Shown here: in pieces, positions 1 to 9,144 of the stretch | Layout: each line of letters begins with the position of its first letter | Numbering within the stretch: the stretch's first letter is position 1 | Origin: Alteromonadaceae bacterium XY-R5 | GTDB taxonomy: Bacteria > Pseudomonadota > Gammaproteobacteria > Enterobacterales > Alteromonadaceae | Direction of reading: 5' to 3' | DNA length: 64,000 bases | Assembly (NCBI GenBank): GCA_001660395.1 | Contig: LXWE01000010.1 | Location: 62,001 to 126,000 of the forward strand | Program-made: the position numbers and the translations under genes | Notes under the pieces: generated by a model | Seen by the model: the letters and a program-made list of their open reading frames with translations, nothing else | Told to the model about the DNA's origin: nothing | The model's database searches: none

Positions 1-365
1 GGTCCAACGCCTGTACCAGTTGCCATTAACCACAGGTTTTGGCTCTCCGGCACTTCATCCAGGGTTAAGTAGCCGGTGGCCGGTTGCATGATTTGGGCGC
101 TGTCGCCCAGCTTTAAATCCTGCAATCGAGGGGATAACAAGCCATTTTCTACTGGCACCAGCAACACTTCGATCAATTCTGGCTGGTTTGGTGAATTGAC
201 GATGGAGTAGGCACGCGAAATCAGCTTTCCATCCTGTTCCAGGCCAATTTTAGTAAATTGTCCGGCAACAAATGACGGAAACCCCGAACACTGGAAAGTC
301 AGACTGAATAAGTGTGGATTCCAATCCCGTCGTTCTATTAAAGTGGCGCTTAACCAGCTTGCCAT
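1..365 (-). CDS. fpr: Ferredoxin--NADP(+) reductase, 3' part missing at window edge
   Basis: The minus strand is open from an ATG at 363-365 to the left edge, giving the first 121 residues. The frame reads RAYSIVN at about residues 52-58, the FAD-binding RxYS motif of the FNR family, and ends in GTGVGP, the start of the NADP-binding fold. A GGAGAG ribosome site lies 6 bases before the ATG. The family moves electrons between NADPH and ferredoxin or flavodoxin in the cytoplasm and helps against oxidative stress. The length and spacing match bacterial Fpr enzymes of about 250 residues, so roughly half the protein is outside the window. It is divergent from aguA. Assignment to the family is firm; the exact electron partner is inferred. 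Confidence 0.9.
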   Translation of the reverse strand, partial: MASWLSATLIERRDWNPHLFSLTFQCSGFPSFVAGQFTKIGLEQDGKLISRAYSIVNSPNQPELIEVLLVPVENGLLSPRLQDLKLGDSAQIMQPATGYLTLDEVPESQNLWLMATGTGVG

Positions 366-505
366 GCAACGCTCTCCGTTTTGAATTTACCTTAACGCTA
401 GCAGGCAGATCCATTGTTGGCGAATTCACACAACAGTTAGTCTTTGGTCACCCCGCTTATCCGACTAATGACCGGATAAATGATGCTATCCCTATGACAT
501 CTGAC

Positions 506-511
506 TATAAT
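506..511 (+). promoter_or_regulatory. Probable -10 box of the aguAB promoter
   Basis: A perfect TATAAT stands 43 bases before the aguA start, in the fpr-aguA divergent gap (366-553). No good -35 hexamer is seen 16-18 bases upstream, so the promoter may need an activator or be weak. Nothing else is recognised in the gap. Confidence 0.45.
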
Positions 512-553
512 CGTCGGCTATTCACTTAATTTTAAACAAGGCATTTTCGTTCT

Positions 554-1606
554 ATGTCGTACCCAATGCGATTACTGCCCGAATGGGCACCCCAGGAAGC
601 CATTATCCTGGCCTGGCCTGATCAACATACCGACTGGGCCCCATGGTTAGACCAGGTACAGCCTCTGTATATTGAGCTTATCCGTGCTATCAACCAGGCT
701 GGCACAGGCGTGCTGCTGTTGATCCGTGATGAACAGCTCGACAACTTCCATGCGCAGGCCGAGGGCCTGGACAAAGTGTTGTTACTTAAAGCTGATTACA
801 ACGATACCTGGGTACGCGATTACGGCTTTTTAACTTGCCAAAGTGAGCAGGGCCTGCAGCCACTGGAATTCCAATTTAACGGCTGGGGCAATAAATTTGA
901 TGCCTCAAAAGATAACCAAATCAACCGCAGTGTGTTGGCCCCTTTGTGCCGGCTGCCGTTGGTGAGTGTTAATCTGGTAGCTGAAGGTGGCGCGTTGGAA
1001 ATTGATGACAGCGGGCATTTATTATCGACTGAATTTTGTCTGTCGAATCCAGAGCGTAATGGCGATATCGACATGCAGCGCTATCGTGAAATTTTCCAGC
1101 AATATCTGGGCGCCAGCAAAACGACCATTTTCATTAATGGTCATTTAGAAGGTGACGATACCGACGGCCATATTGATACTCTGGTGCGTTTTACCGAAGA
1201 CAAAGGTCTGGTGGTTCAAAGCGCCTTTAACCGCCCTGAAGACAGCCATTTCGCGGGTCTGGCGGCACTGGTAGAAGAATGCCGTCAGCAGCTTCCTGAA
1301 CACCGGATTTTTGAATTACCTCTGCCAGAGATATATAGTGCAGAAGGTGATCGTTTACCTGCATCTTATGCAAATTATCTAATTAACAATCAGCAGGTAC
1401 TTTGCCCTGTGTATGGCCAACCAGAAGATCAACTGGCAATTGCGGTTCTGCATCAGGCCTATCCACAACATCAAATCGTGGCATTAAATTGTGCGCCATT
1501 AGTCCAGCAATATGGCAGCCTGCACTGCATTAGCATGCAAGTGCCTCAGGGTACCCTGAATGCCGATGTGCTGAGCCAATTAATGCAAGGAGTGAGTCAA
1601 CGATGA
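554..1606 (+). CDS. aguA: Agmatine deiminase
   Basis: This 350-residue protein belongs to the agmatine deiminase / peptidyl-arginine deiminase family. It hydrolyses agmatine to N-carbamoylputrescine and ammonia in the cytoplasm. Visible motifs are WVRDYG (86-91), EGGALEIDDSG (144-154), the catalytic His and Asp in DDTDGHID (201-208, His206), and the nucleophile Cys325 in GSLHCIS. The stop codon overlaps the start of aguB (ATGA), so the two are translationally coupled. Together they make putrescine from agmatine without urea release. No aguR-type repressor gene is next to them. The length is slightly below the usual 360-370 residues but all active-site motifs are present. Confidence 0.95.
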   Translation: MSYPMRLLPEWAPQEAIILAWPDQHTDWAPWLDQVQPLYIELIRAINQAGTGVLLLIRDEQLDNFHAQAEGLDKVLLLKADYNDTWVRDYGFLTCQSEQGLQPLEFQFNGWGNKFDASKDNQINRSVLAPLCRLPLVSVNLVAEGGALEIDDSGHLLSTEFCLSNPERNGDIDMQRYREIFQQYLGASKTTIFINGHLEGDDTDGHIDTLVRFTEDKGLVVQSAFNRPEDSHFAGLAALVEECRQQLPEHRIFELPLPEIYSAEGDRLPASYANYLINNQQVLCPVYGQPEDQLAIAVLHQAYPQHQIVALNCAPLVQQYGSLHCISMQVPQGTLNADVLSQLMQGVSQR

Positions 1607-2493
1607 GCAAAACATTGAAAGTCGGTCTGGTTCAGCAGGCCATCGCGGGTAACGACAAAGCCACCAATTGGGCTAACAGTGCCGAGCAAGTTAAAGCCCT
1701 GGCAGCTCAAGGTGCAGAACTAGTGATGCTGCAAGAACTACACAGCACTTTATATTTCTGCCAGGAAGAAAATACCGATTATTTTGATTTGGCAGAGCCT
1801 ATCCCTGGCCCTGCGACAGATTACTTTGCCAAATTAGCGGCAGAACTGAATATCGTGCTGATCACTTCATTATTTGAAAAACGTGGTTCAGGTCTGTATC
1901 ACAATACCGCAGTGGTATTTGATCGTCAGCAGGGTATGGTAGGAAAATACCGCAAAATGCATATCCCCGATGATCCTGGTTTTTATGAGAAGTTTTACTT
2001 CACCCCGGGCGATCTGGGCTTTGAACCGATTCAAACCAGTGTAGGAAAACTGGGCGTACTAGTGTGCTGGGATCAATGGTATCCGGAAGCCGCCCGCCTG
2101 ATGGCCATGCGTGGTGCCGATATGCTGTTCTACCCAACCGCCATCGGCTGGGATAAAACCGATACGCCAGAAGAACAACAACGTCAGTGTAATGCTTGGC
2201 AGACCATTCAGCGTTCGCACGCCGTAGCTAACTCCGTACCTGTGATCGTTGCCAACCGAACTGGCTTTGAAGCCTCGCCAGTAGAAGGCGATCCTGGTAT
2301 TCAATTCTGGGGCAACAGCTTTATCTGTGGCCCTCAGGGTGAAATATTGGCCCAGGCATCTGCGGAGAAGGAAGAAACCTTATTAGTTGAACTGGATATG
2401 GAGCGTACTGAAAAGGTGAAACGTATTTGGCCATACTTCCGTGACCGTCGTATCGATGATTATCAGGATTTGACCAAACGTTGGCGCGATTAA
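1603..2493 (+). CDS. aguB: N-carbamoylputrescine amidase
   Basis: A 296-residue nitrilase-superfamily enzyme. The Glu-Lys-Cys triad is visible as Glu45 (LQELHS), Lys118 (KYRKMHIPDD) and Cys155 (VLVCWDQWYPEAARL). The long match around the Cys and the GFYEKFYFTPGD segment are typical of N-carbamoylputrescine amidase rather than of general nitrilases. It hydrolyses the product of AguA to putrescine, CO2 and ammonia. The start overlaps the aguA stop by 4 bases, with AAGGAG upstream. A terminator follows at once, so the unit is a two-gene operon. The C-terminal FRDRRIDDYQDLTKRW region is also characteristic. Confidence 0.95.
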   Translation: MSKTLKVGLVQQAIAGNDKATNWANSAEQVKALAAQGAELVMLQELHSTLYFCQEENTDYFDLAEPIPGPATDYFAKLAAELNIVLITSLFEKRGSGLYHNTAVVFDRQQGMVGKYRKMHIPDDPGFYEKFYFTPGDLGFEPIQTSVGKLGVLVCWDQWYPEAARLMAMRGADMLFYPTAIGWDKTDTPEEQQRQCNAWQTIQRSHAVANSVPVIVANRTGFEASPVEGDPGIQFWGNSFICGPQGEILAQASAEKEETLLVELDMERTEKVKRIWPYFRDRRIDDYQDLTKRWRD

Positions 2494-2509
2494 TTGCCAT
2501 AGAACCAGA

Positions 2510-2530
2510 GCCGCTAATGCGGCCTTTTTT
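2510..2530 (+). terminator. Rho-independent terminator of aguAB
   Basis: GCCGC-TAAT-GCGGC hairpin (2510-2523) followed by a run of six T, 17 bases after the aguB stop. Confidence 0.8.
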
Positions 2531-2559
2531 GTATCTGTTTATCAGGCTGATATTACATT

Positions 2560-3168
2560 TTACGCATTTATCGAAGGTCTGATTTTAACGCGTTCATACC
2601 AGGCTTTTAAATTCGGATGATTATCCCCTAAACGAATACTTACCACCCGCGCAAACTCAAGGGAACAAAACAGGGTGATATCGGCCATACTGAAGGCCTC
2701 TCCGGCAACATAAACTTTGCCATCGAATTCGGCTTCGAGTTTGTCTAAAAATGTCAGCACATCCAAACGCGCCCATTCGGCAACAGGCGTGACGGGTGTC
2801 ATACGGTCAGCGAAAAAATCGGTACCGTGCTGAAAACATAATTCCACTTTGGTACTAAAACCCAATTCTACCCGACGCTGCCACATTTCAATTTCAGCTT
2901 GTTCAAGGGCGGATTTTCCTAGTAGTGCAGGTTCAGGCTTTAGCACCTCAAAGTAACGACAAATGGCCTGAGTCTCTCCAATGCAGGTACCATCCTCCAA
3001 CTCTAGCAAAGGTACTTTCGACCAAGGATTTTTCCTAACAAAATCATCGCTAAGATTATCGCCACCTTGCAGATTCATCGGTACATATGTCATCTCGATG
3101 CCTTTTTCAGCCAGAAAGATTCTGACCCGACGAGGATTTGGGGCACGTTGAGTATCATAGATTTTCAT
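2560..3168 (-). CDS. Glutathione S-transferase family protein
   Basis: A 202-residue cytosolic GST fold. The N-terminal thioredoxin-like domain (about 1-80) carries the RAPNPRRVRIFLAEKGI opening, the cis-proline segment SKVPLLELEDG and the glutathione gamma-glutamyl-binding ETQAICRYFE. The rest is the helical C-terminal domain with the N-capping-like AFSMADITLFC segment. GSTs of this group conjugate or reduce with glutathione, often in detoxification; the substrate cannot be told. GGAG lies 7 bases before the ATG. It appears to be a single-gene unit on the minus strand, with the aguAB terminator behind it. Confidence 0.85.
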   Translation of the reverse strand: MKIYDTQRAPNPRRVRIFLAEKGIEMTYVPMNLQGGDNLSDDFVRKNPWSKVPLLELEDGTCIGETQAICRYFEVLKPEPALLGKSALEQAEIEMWQRRVELGFSTKVELCFQHGTDFFADRMTPVTPVAEWARLDVLTFLDKLEAEFDGKVYVAGEAFSMADITLFCSLEFARVVSIRLGDNHPNLKAWYERVKIRPSINA

Positions 3169-3238
3169 GATGATTCTCCTAACTCAGGGCAAAGGGGAAA
3201 GGGCAAATTTGGTCATCCAGCCTGATGCAGTGAGCAAA

Positions 3239-3670
3239 TTAATCATCACCAATCTGCAATTCCGTTAGCTGCTGTTGCGTAAATTGGCGTATTTTCGCGC
3301 CTTGTTGCTGCATCCACCATTGGGTCAATAAGGTCGCGTTCTTGCTGTTTGCGCGATAGCCGATGTCGATGATATCGCCAATCACAGGAACCAACCCAAA
3401 CAAAAAATCCAACCCAAGGTTTTTCAGCATCAAAAGCAAAATGCCAAAGGGCGCCCCTATACGTTTGGCTAACCAGAGTATTCGTAAAGCCGGCAGTAAA
3501 CTTAACGCATCGCCAATCACGGGAATAAGCCCCAGTAAGCCATCCAAACCAAGCCGAATGCGCGTGAAAGGGATGCGCCAGCGCCCATCGGTCCACCAGG
3601 CAATTCGCTGCACCGCCAGCAATTCAGGCGGCGCTTTTGGCCTATTGCCCTGAGAAATCGTTTGCTCCAT
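3239..3670 (-). CDS. DUF4112 family membrane protein
   Basis: A 143-residue protein when started at the ATG at 3670, which has GGGAGG 9 bases upstream; an in-frame start at 3739 would lie deeper in hemH and has no such site. It contains two near-repeats, GLLGLIPVIGDALSL and DFLFGLVPVIGDIIDIGYRANSKN, the signature of DUF4112, around hydrophobic stretches. Function is unknown. The start lies inside the 3' end of hemH (29-base overlap), so it is probably co-transcribed and coupled with it. No enzymatic motif is seen. Confidence 0.8.
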   Translation of the reverse strand: MEQTISQGNRPKAPPELLAVQRIAWWTDGRWRIPFTRIRLGLDGLLGLIPVIGDALSLLPALRILWLAKRIGAPFGILLLMLKNLGLDFLFGLVPVIGDIIDIGYRANSKNATLLTQWWMQQQGAKIRQFTQQQLTELQIGDD

Positions 3671-4733
3671 ATTTATCAGCCTCCCGCTGACGTGCCTGAG
3701 TGACAGGCTCAACGTCCCAGCCCTGTAAATGTTGCTCAATTAAACTTTGTAATGCATCTAAATGTGCAGCATCACTGTTGAGGGCCTCAATGTATTCATA
3801 ACGCTCGCCACCTGCTTCGATAAAATAGCCTCGGTTCTCTACACCGATTTCTTCAATGGTCTCTAAGCAATCAGCTGAAAAGCCAGGGCAAACCACTTGA
3901 ACCGATTTTACGCCCTGCTGAGGCAGCGATTTTAGGGTCATATCAGTGTAGGGTTGTAACCACTCTGCCTTACCAAATCGAGACTGGAAAGTGGTCAGAT
4001 ATTCTCCTTGCTGCAACCCTAATTTTTCAGCCACCAGACGTGAGGTTTTATGGCACTCACAAAAATAGGGGTCGCCTTTTTCCAAATAGCTTTTCGGTAC
4101 CCCATGATAAGACAACACCAACTTATCGGCACGGCCATGGGTTTGCCAATGGGCCTGAATCTTCTCAGCTAATGCATCAATGTAAGGGGCAAAATCATGG
4201 TAATGGCTAATAAAGCGCAGTTCAGGTAGCCAGCGACGTTGAGTGAAACTTTGGGCTAACGCATCAAAGGTTGAGCCAACCGTAGAGGCGCTGTACTGTG
4301 GATACATAGGCAACACTAGTAACTTACGCACCCCCTGGGCCAGCATCTTATCTGCAACCGCCTCGATAGAGGGCGAACCATAGCGCATGGCGTAATCCAC
4401 CACCAAATTGTCGCCCCAACCAGCCCGCAGGCGTCTCGCCAGACCTTCGGCCTGATTTTGCGTATGTAGCAACAATGGAGAACCTTGTTGTGTCCAAACT
4501 GTGCTGTAGGCATGCGCTGAACGCTTCGGGCGAGTATTCAGGATGATAAAATTTAGGATAGCCCACCATAAAGGGCGAGGCACCTCGACTACGCGAGGGT
4601 CCCACAAAAACTGTTTAAGGTAGCGCTTAAGGGCTGACTTTGTTGGTGCGTCTGGTGTGCCCAAATTCGTAATGAGCACACCGACTTTGTCTTGCTGAGA
4701 GTGAGTGAATCCTGAATTACCGCGAAACTTCAT
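3642..4733 (-). CDS. hemH: Ferrochelatase
   Basis: A 363-residue protein of normal length for bacterial HemH, which inserts Fe(II) into protoporphyrin IX as the last step of haem synthesis. Visible motifs are GVLITNLGTPDAP near the N-terminus, PMYPQYSASTVGS, the metal-site histidine in LSYHGVP, and VVCPGFSADCLETIEEIG with the conserved acidic residues. An AGGA stretch precedes the ATG. It probably forms an operon with the overlapping DUF4112 gene. Uroporphyrinogen decarboxylase (hemE) of the same pathway lies 14 kb away in the window as a separate unit. Confidence 0.96.
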   Translation of the reverse strand: MKFRGNSGFTHSQQDKVGVLITNLGTPDAPTKSALKRYLKQFLWDPRVVEVPRPLWWAILNFIILNTRPKRSAHAYSTVWTQQGSPLLLHTQNQAEGLARRLRAGWGDNLVVDYAMRYGSPSIEAVADKMLAQGVRKLLVLPMYPQYSASTVGSTFDALAQSFTQRRWLPELRFISHYHDFAPYIDALAEKIQAHWQTHGRADKLVLSYHGVPKSYLEKGDPYFCECHKTSRLVAEKLGLQQGEYLTTFQSRFGKAEWLQPYTDMTLKSLPQQGVKSVQVVCPGFSADCLETIEEIGVENRGYFIEAGGERYEYIEALNSDAAHLDALQSLIEQHLQGWDVEPVTQARQREADKYGANDFSGQ

Positions 4734-4797
4734 TCCTACTATTCCTGCAACCGGGGCATGGACGCTATGGTACTGAAATTTCGCAGTAAAGGATCAC

Positions 4798-6390
4798 CTA
4801 TTGATGCGAAAAATAGGTCTCCGCACCGGGTCCTACTGGCATTCCTAACAGGAATACCCATACGTAAAACAGCACCGTCCAGCCGATAATAAACACCATA
4901 CTGTATGGCAACATAGTAGCAATCAGCGTTCCCATGCCTAAATTCTTTTTATAGCGACTGCCAATCGCTAATATCAATCCAAAGTAACTCATCATGGGGG
5001 AAATTACGTTTGTGACAGAATCACCAATACGATACGCCGCCTGAATTACTTCTGGCGCATAGCCAATCAACATCAGCATGGGCACAAAGATCGGTGCAGT
5101 TACCGCCCATTGGGCTGAGGCACTGCCAAGAGACAAATTCACTATGCCACACATGATGATAAACAGAACAAATACTTCCGGCCCATCCAATCCTAACACC
5201 TGTAACAGCGTCGCGCCTTTAACTGCCAGCACCGTACCTAAATTAGTCCACTTAAAGAACGCAACAAACTGCGCGGCAAAAAACACCAAGGTAATATACA
5301 GGCCCATGCTGCCCATACTTTTCGACATAGCATTTATCACATCACGGTCATTTTTCATGGTGCCAGCCACGCGGCCATAAACAAATCCCGGAATCGCAAA
5401 GGTGATAAAAATGAAGGCCACGATACCTTTAAGAAACGGCGATCCCGCTACTGCGCCGGTGTCTGGGTGGCGTAAAATGCCCGTATCAGGCACGATGGTT
5501 AGTGCTAATACGGCTAATAATGCAATGAAGGCCAGGCCAGCTGCTTTGAGTGCTTTTTTCTCTTGCGCCGTAGGCGGATTCATATCCTGCTTTTCTATGC
5601 TATCGGAGGCCTCCGAGTGATCATATTCCCCCAGTCTAGGCTCAACGATTTTCTCCGTCACCAAAGCGCCCAAAAACGCAATGACAAAGGTACTGACGAA
5701 CATAAAGTACCAATTCACTTCTGGACCCACTACGTAGCCAGGAGCAATCATATGAGCAGCAGATTCCGTGATCCCGGAGAGTAGTGGATCTACCGTACCT
5801 AAGAGTAAGTTAGCACTGTATCCGCCGGACACCCCGGCAAACGCCGCGGCTAGTCCAGCCAAAGGATGGCGTCCTAGCGAGTGGAATATCATTGCGGCCA
5901 ATGGAATTAACACCACGTAGCCAAGTTCGGAGGCGGTATTAGAGATGATGCCAGCAAACACAATGGTAACTGTGACCATACGACGCGAAGCATTGATCAC
6001 TAATGCGCGCATTGCAGTTGAGAGCAAGCCTGAATGCTCGGCAATAGACACACCGAGCAGCGCAACTAACACAGTCCCTAAGGGAGCAAACCCCGTGAAG
6101 TTAGTCACTAAATGCGTCACGATACGCTGCAAGCCTTCAGCGTTCAGTAACGATATTACTTCTATGCTGCCATCCAACTCACGCCCTTTCGCCCCAACCG
6201 GACGAGGGTCTGCGACACTCACATCAAAATAGCCAAGCACGCCGCTAATAAGCACGATTGCAAAGGCAAGTAATGCAAACAAGGTAATGGGGTGTGGGAG
6301 AAGATTTCCCAGCCACTCAACAGTGGCTAGAAAGCGATTAAATAGGCCTGAACTCTGGGCCTGCTGTTTTTGCGTGTTTTCAGCTAACAA
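4798..6390 (-). CDS. AbgT family transporter
   Basis: A 530-residue inner-membrane protein with about 12 hydrophobic segments. The N-terminal block FLATVEWLGNLLPHPITLF and the VSGGYSANLLLGTVDPLLSG and IGDSVTNVISPMMSYFGL blocks are typical of the AbgT family, known for p-aminobenzoyl-glutamate uptake and, in some members, proton-driven sulfonamide efflux. The reading frame starts at a TTG codon: AGAGGA lies 6 bases upstream and no in-frame ATG is near. No abgA/abgB hydrolase genes are next to it, so the substrate is open. It stands alone between hemH and a small membrane protein gene. Confidence 0.88.
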   Translation of the reverse strand: MLAENTQKQQAQSSGLFNRFLATVEWLGNLLPHPITLFALLAFAIVLISGVLGYFDVSVADPRPVGAKGRELDGSIEVISLLNAEGLQRIVTHLVTNFTGFAPLGTVLVALLGVSIAEHSGLLSTAMRALVINASRRMVTVTIVFAGIISNTASELGYVVLIPLAAMIFHSLGRHPLAGLAAAFAGVSGGYSANLLLGTVDPLLSGITESAAHMIAPGYVVGPEVNWYFMFVSTFVIAFLGALVTEKIVEPRLGEYDHSEASDSIEKQDMNPPTAQEKKALKAAGLAFIALLAVLALTIVPDTGILRHPDTGAVAGSPFLKGIVAFIFITFAIPGFVYGRVAGTMKNDRDVINAMSKSMGSMGLYITLVFFAAQFVAFFKWTNLGTVLAVKGATLLQVLGLDGPEVFVLFIIMCGIVNLSLGSASAQWAVTAPIFVPMLMLIGYAPEVIQAAYRIGDSVTNVISPMMSYFGLILAIGSRYKKNLGMGTLIATMLPYSMVFIIGWTVLFYVWVFLLGMPVGPGAETYFSHQ

Positions 6391-6519
6391 ACGCGGTCCT
6401 CTTTAACTCTTGGTAAAATTCCGCAGGGATTCTACTGAAACTGAGGCGCAATTTGCAGTGACGCAGGCTAATTCCCTTAGTTAAAAGTGTAAACCACCCT
6501 CAGGAAAAGCATTGTCTGA

Positions 6520-6897
6520 CTAAGAAAAGATGCGTTTCTCACGATATCGACGTTCATTAAATGTCAACGCCAAGGCAATTAATGCAGGCACAACCTGGTA
6601 GAGTAAGTAAGCTTCATCCATATTAATGGCAGACGCCAGTCCCAACAGCGCTGAACACACCAGGAAGTAACGCTTAACTCCGACCTTAGAGGCGATTTGC
6701 CCCCAAGCCAGGCCTATGGCTAAAAAGCCCTGACACAAGCCAAGTTGCAACGCAAAGCTAGCATTCGGGTTATCTCCTGAGGAAATCCCCCAAAGTAACC
6801 CAGTAAGTTGATGTTCCGGATAGAAACCCGCCATAACAGCCAGAAAGCTGTGTAACCCTAAGCTCCAGATAATCAGAATATTGGCGATTATTGTCAT
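6520..6897 (-). CDS. Small membrane protein of unknown function
   Basis: A 125-residue protein with four probable membrane segments (about residues 3-24, 46-66, 75-92 and 97-113) and a basic C-terminal tail RRYREKRIFS. I do not recognise the family; the layout is like small DoxX/DUF4345-type four-helix proteins but no diagnostic motif is seen. It lies downstream of the hflC terminator on the same strand, so it is probably transcribed from its own promoter. The hydrophobicity and lack of competing frames support it as real. Confidence 0.6.
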   Translation of the reverse strand: MTIIANILIIWSLGLHSFLAVMAGFYPEHQLTGLLWGISSGDNPNASFALQLGLCQGFLAIGLAWGQIASKVGVKRYFLVCSALLGLASAINMDEAYLLYQVVPALIALALTFNERRYREKRIFS

Positions 6898-7007
6898 TAT
6901 TTTGCTGCCTTATTGTTTTTATTGTTGCCGAACTGGCGAGTTTTATTGGCGAACCCGTCAGCAACCAAAATTGATATTACCTCAGCCTGTGATTAAAAAA
7001 CAAACAT

Positions 7008-7036
7008 AAAAAAAGCGCCTCTTCTGGCGCTTTTTT
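7008..7036 (-). terminator. Terminator at the end of the hfq-hflKC operon
   Basis: A/T-flanked hairpin with core GCGCC-TCTTCT-GGCGC (7015-7030). Read on the minus strand it ends in a run of seven T, about 14 bases after the hflC stop. It marks the 3' end of the long minus-strand operon. Confidence 0.85.
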
Positions 7037-7049
7037 ATTTAGATATCAT

Positions 7050-7928
7050 TTATTTAGCATTTGGGTTTTGCATGTACTTAAAGAAGTCACTGTCTGGAGA
7101 AACCACCAGGACGTCTTCTTTGCTGGCAAAGCTTGCTTTATATGCATCCATACTACGCAGGAAATGGTAAAACTCACGGTCTTTGGCGTAAGCTTTCGCA
7201 TAAATTTGCGCTGCCTGTGCATCACCTTCACCCTTTACTTTACGCGCATTTTTTTCAGCATCTGCAAGCATAACCGTCACCTTGGCTTCGATATCAGCAC
7301 GGATGACTTCTGCCTGCTCCTGACCTTGAGAACGGTGCTCTTTCGCAACCGCTTCACGTTCAGCACGCATGCGCTGGTAAATAGAGTTACTGACTTCTAG
7401 CGGCAGGTTAATTTGCTTAACCCTGACATCAACAATCTCAATACCGATTTCATCAGAGCTGGCAGCAGCCTGCTGCATCGCCTGATTCATCAGCTCAGAA
7501 CGCTCTCCAGACACGATTTGCGTAATAGTACGGTTACCAAACTCAGAGCGCAGACCGTTATTCACTTTTTGCTTTAACAAGTCTTCTGCGCGATCTTTCA
7601 AACCGCCGGTTGATAAGTAATATTTAGCAAAGTCTTTGATACGCCATTTCACATAGGAATCGACGATCAAGTCTTTCTTCTCAGCCGTAACGAAACGGTC
7701 GGGCGTATCATCCAAAGTTTGTACACGAGCATCCAACGTACGCACGGTATCAATAAAAGGCAGTTTAAAATGCAAACCGGGTTCAAACACCACTGTCTGA
7801 CCACTGCTGTCACGCTGAACTTTACCAAACTGAATCACAATGGCTTTATTACCTTCTTTGACGACAAAGATTGAGCCAAAACCAAACACCACCAACACCA
7901 CAACCAGGGCGATTAATAAATTCTTCAT
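7050..7928 (-). CDS. hflC: Modulator of FtsH protease HflC
   Basis: A 292-residue SPFH/band-7 protein with one N-terminal membrane anchor (about residues 4-21) and a periplasmic prohibitin-type domain. The NKAIVIQFGKVQ opening, the FKLPFIDTVRTLDARVQTLD segment and the long charged helix with MRAEREAVAKEHRSQGQEQA are typical of HflC. With HflK it forms the large cage that surrounds and restrains FtsH. It follows hflK by 6 bases in the conserved order hfq-hflX-hflK-hflC and is the last gene of the operon. Confidence 0.95.
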   Translation of the reverse strand: MKNLLIALVVVLVVFGFGSIFVVKEGNKAIVIQFGKVQRDSSGQTVVFEPGLHFKLPFIDTVRTLDARVQTLDDTPDRFVTAEKKDLIVDSYVKWRIKDFAKYYLSTGGLKDRAEDLLKQKVNNGLRSEFGNRTITQIVSGERSELMNQAMQQAAASSDEIGIEIVDVRVKQINLPLEVSNSIYQRMRAEREAVAKEHRSQGQEQAEVIRADIEAKVTVMLADAEKNARKVKGEGDAQAAQIYAKAYAKDREFYHFLRSMDAYKASFASKEDVLVVSPDSDFFKYMQNPNAK

Positions 7929-7934
7929 GCCTTA

Positions 7935-9092
7935 TTACTCCCTACCGCTGCGGAATCTGTCGCTGCTACGCAGCGTGCCACTGGCACTGCTGTTAGCCGG
8001 CTGATTCGTCGTTGAATTACGTAAGCCTTCCAACGTGTTCAGTGAACTTGGCTTATTCGCCGCATCCGTTTGACGCTCAAGGATTTTATCCAACGGCAAA
8101 TACATCATGTTGCCAGATCCTTTGGTATCTACAACGATTTTGCTGGTATTGCTGTAAACCTGTTCAATGGTTTCCAGATACAAACGCTGACGGGTAACTT
8201 CAGGCTCGGCCTTATACTGCGGCAACAACTCTTCAAAGCGAGCAATCTCACCTTGCGCTTCCAGTGTTACACGCTCTTTATAAGCTTTGGCTTCTTCCGA
8301 CATACGATTAACCTGACCACGGGCACGCGGTTCTAGCTGACGGGCATACGCTTCGGCTTCACGAATAAAACGCTGTTCATCTTCCTGAGCGGAAATAGCA
8401 TCATCAAAGGCTGCTTTTACTTCTTCCGGTGGGCGCGCATCTTTAAAGTTCATATCAACAATAGAGATACCCATATCGTAAGGTGCAATAACAGTTTGTA
8501 ATTCTTCCCATACCTGTTGACGCGCAAGCTCACGGCCACTGGTTAGCACATCATCCATATCGGAATGACCAACCACATAGCGAATTGCACTGTCTAAAGC
8601 CTGACTCAGACTTTCCACAGGACTGGTGACCGCATACAGGTATTTGTATGGCTCAATAACCCGATACTGCACTTCCATTTCTACGCGAACGACGTTCTCA
8701 TCGCCGGTCAGCATAAAACCAGATGCAGGCATATGACGAACGCTCTGAACGTCTACTGGAGTCACATTATCAATAAAGGTCGGTTTCCAGCGTAAACCAG
8801 GCTCGACCAATTGATGGAACTGACCAAAACGCAGCACAACGCCACGTTCAGCCTCTTTGATGGTATAGAAACCACTGATAAACCAAACCACTACCAGAAT
8901 GGCGGCAATCAGTCCAAGGCCAATACCACCGAGGCCTTTGCCACCGGTACTGCCTGAGTTTCCACCCTGCTTTCCAAACTTACGGAACAGGTTTTTAAAG
9001 ATTTCGTCCAAATCCGGCGGCCCTTGATCATTGTTGCCACCGCGATTTTTCCACGGATCATTGTTATTACCACCAGGCTCATTCCAAGCCAT
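7935..9092 (-). CDS. hflK: FtsH protease activity modulator HflK
   Basis: A 385-residue SPFH protein. The N-terminus is rich in Gly and Asn (MAWNEPGGNNNDPW), as in other HflK proteins; a single membrane helix sits at about residues 53-73, and the band-7 domain follows (RGVVLRFGQFHQLVEPGLRW). A long coiled region (about 230-320) carries the EAEAYARQLEPRARGQ segment. The C-terminus is low complexity, Ser/Asn/Thr-rich. HflK pairs with HflC in the periplasm to modulate FtsH. It is placed between hflX and hflC, as in most gammaproteobacteria. Confidence 0.95.
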   Translation of the reverse strand: MAWNEPGGNNNDPWKNRGGNNDQGPPDLDEIFKNLFRKFGKQGGNSGSTGGKGLGGIGLGLIAAILVVVWFISGFYTIKEAERGVVLRFGQFHQLVEPGLRWKPTFIDNVTPVDVQSVRHMPASGFMLTGDENVVRVEMEVQYRVIEPYKYLYAVTSPVESLSQALDSAIRYVVGHSDMDDVLTSGRELARQQVWEELQTVIAPYDMGISIVDMNFKDARPPEEVKAAFDDAISAQEDEQRFIREAEAYARQLEPRARGQVNRMSEEAKAYKERVTLEAQGEIARFEELLPQYKAEPEVTRQRLYLETIEQVYSNTSKIVVDTKGSGNMMYLPLDKILERQTDAANKPSSLNTLEGLRNSTTNQPANSSASGTLRSSDRFRSGRE

Positions 9093-9144
9093 GTTTCTTC
9101 TCCATTTTTATACTGAAAAGCTTTTCAAAATTACCTGATTCACC

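Noticed and set aside
3246-3596. Second frame over the DUF4112 gene
   Set aside because: It lies fully inside the DUF4112 gene, which has the conserved domain and a good ribosome site.
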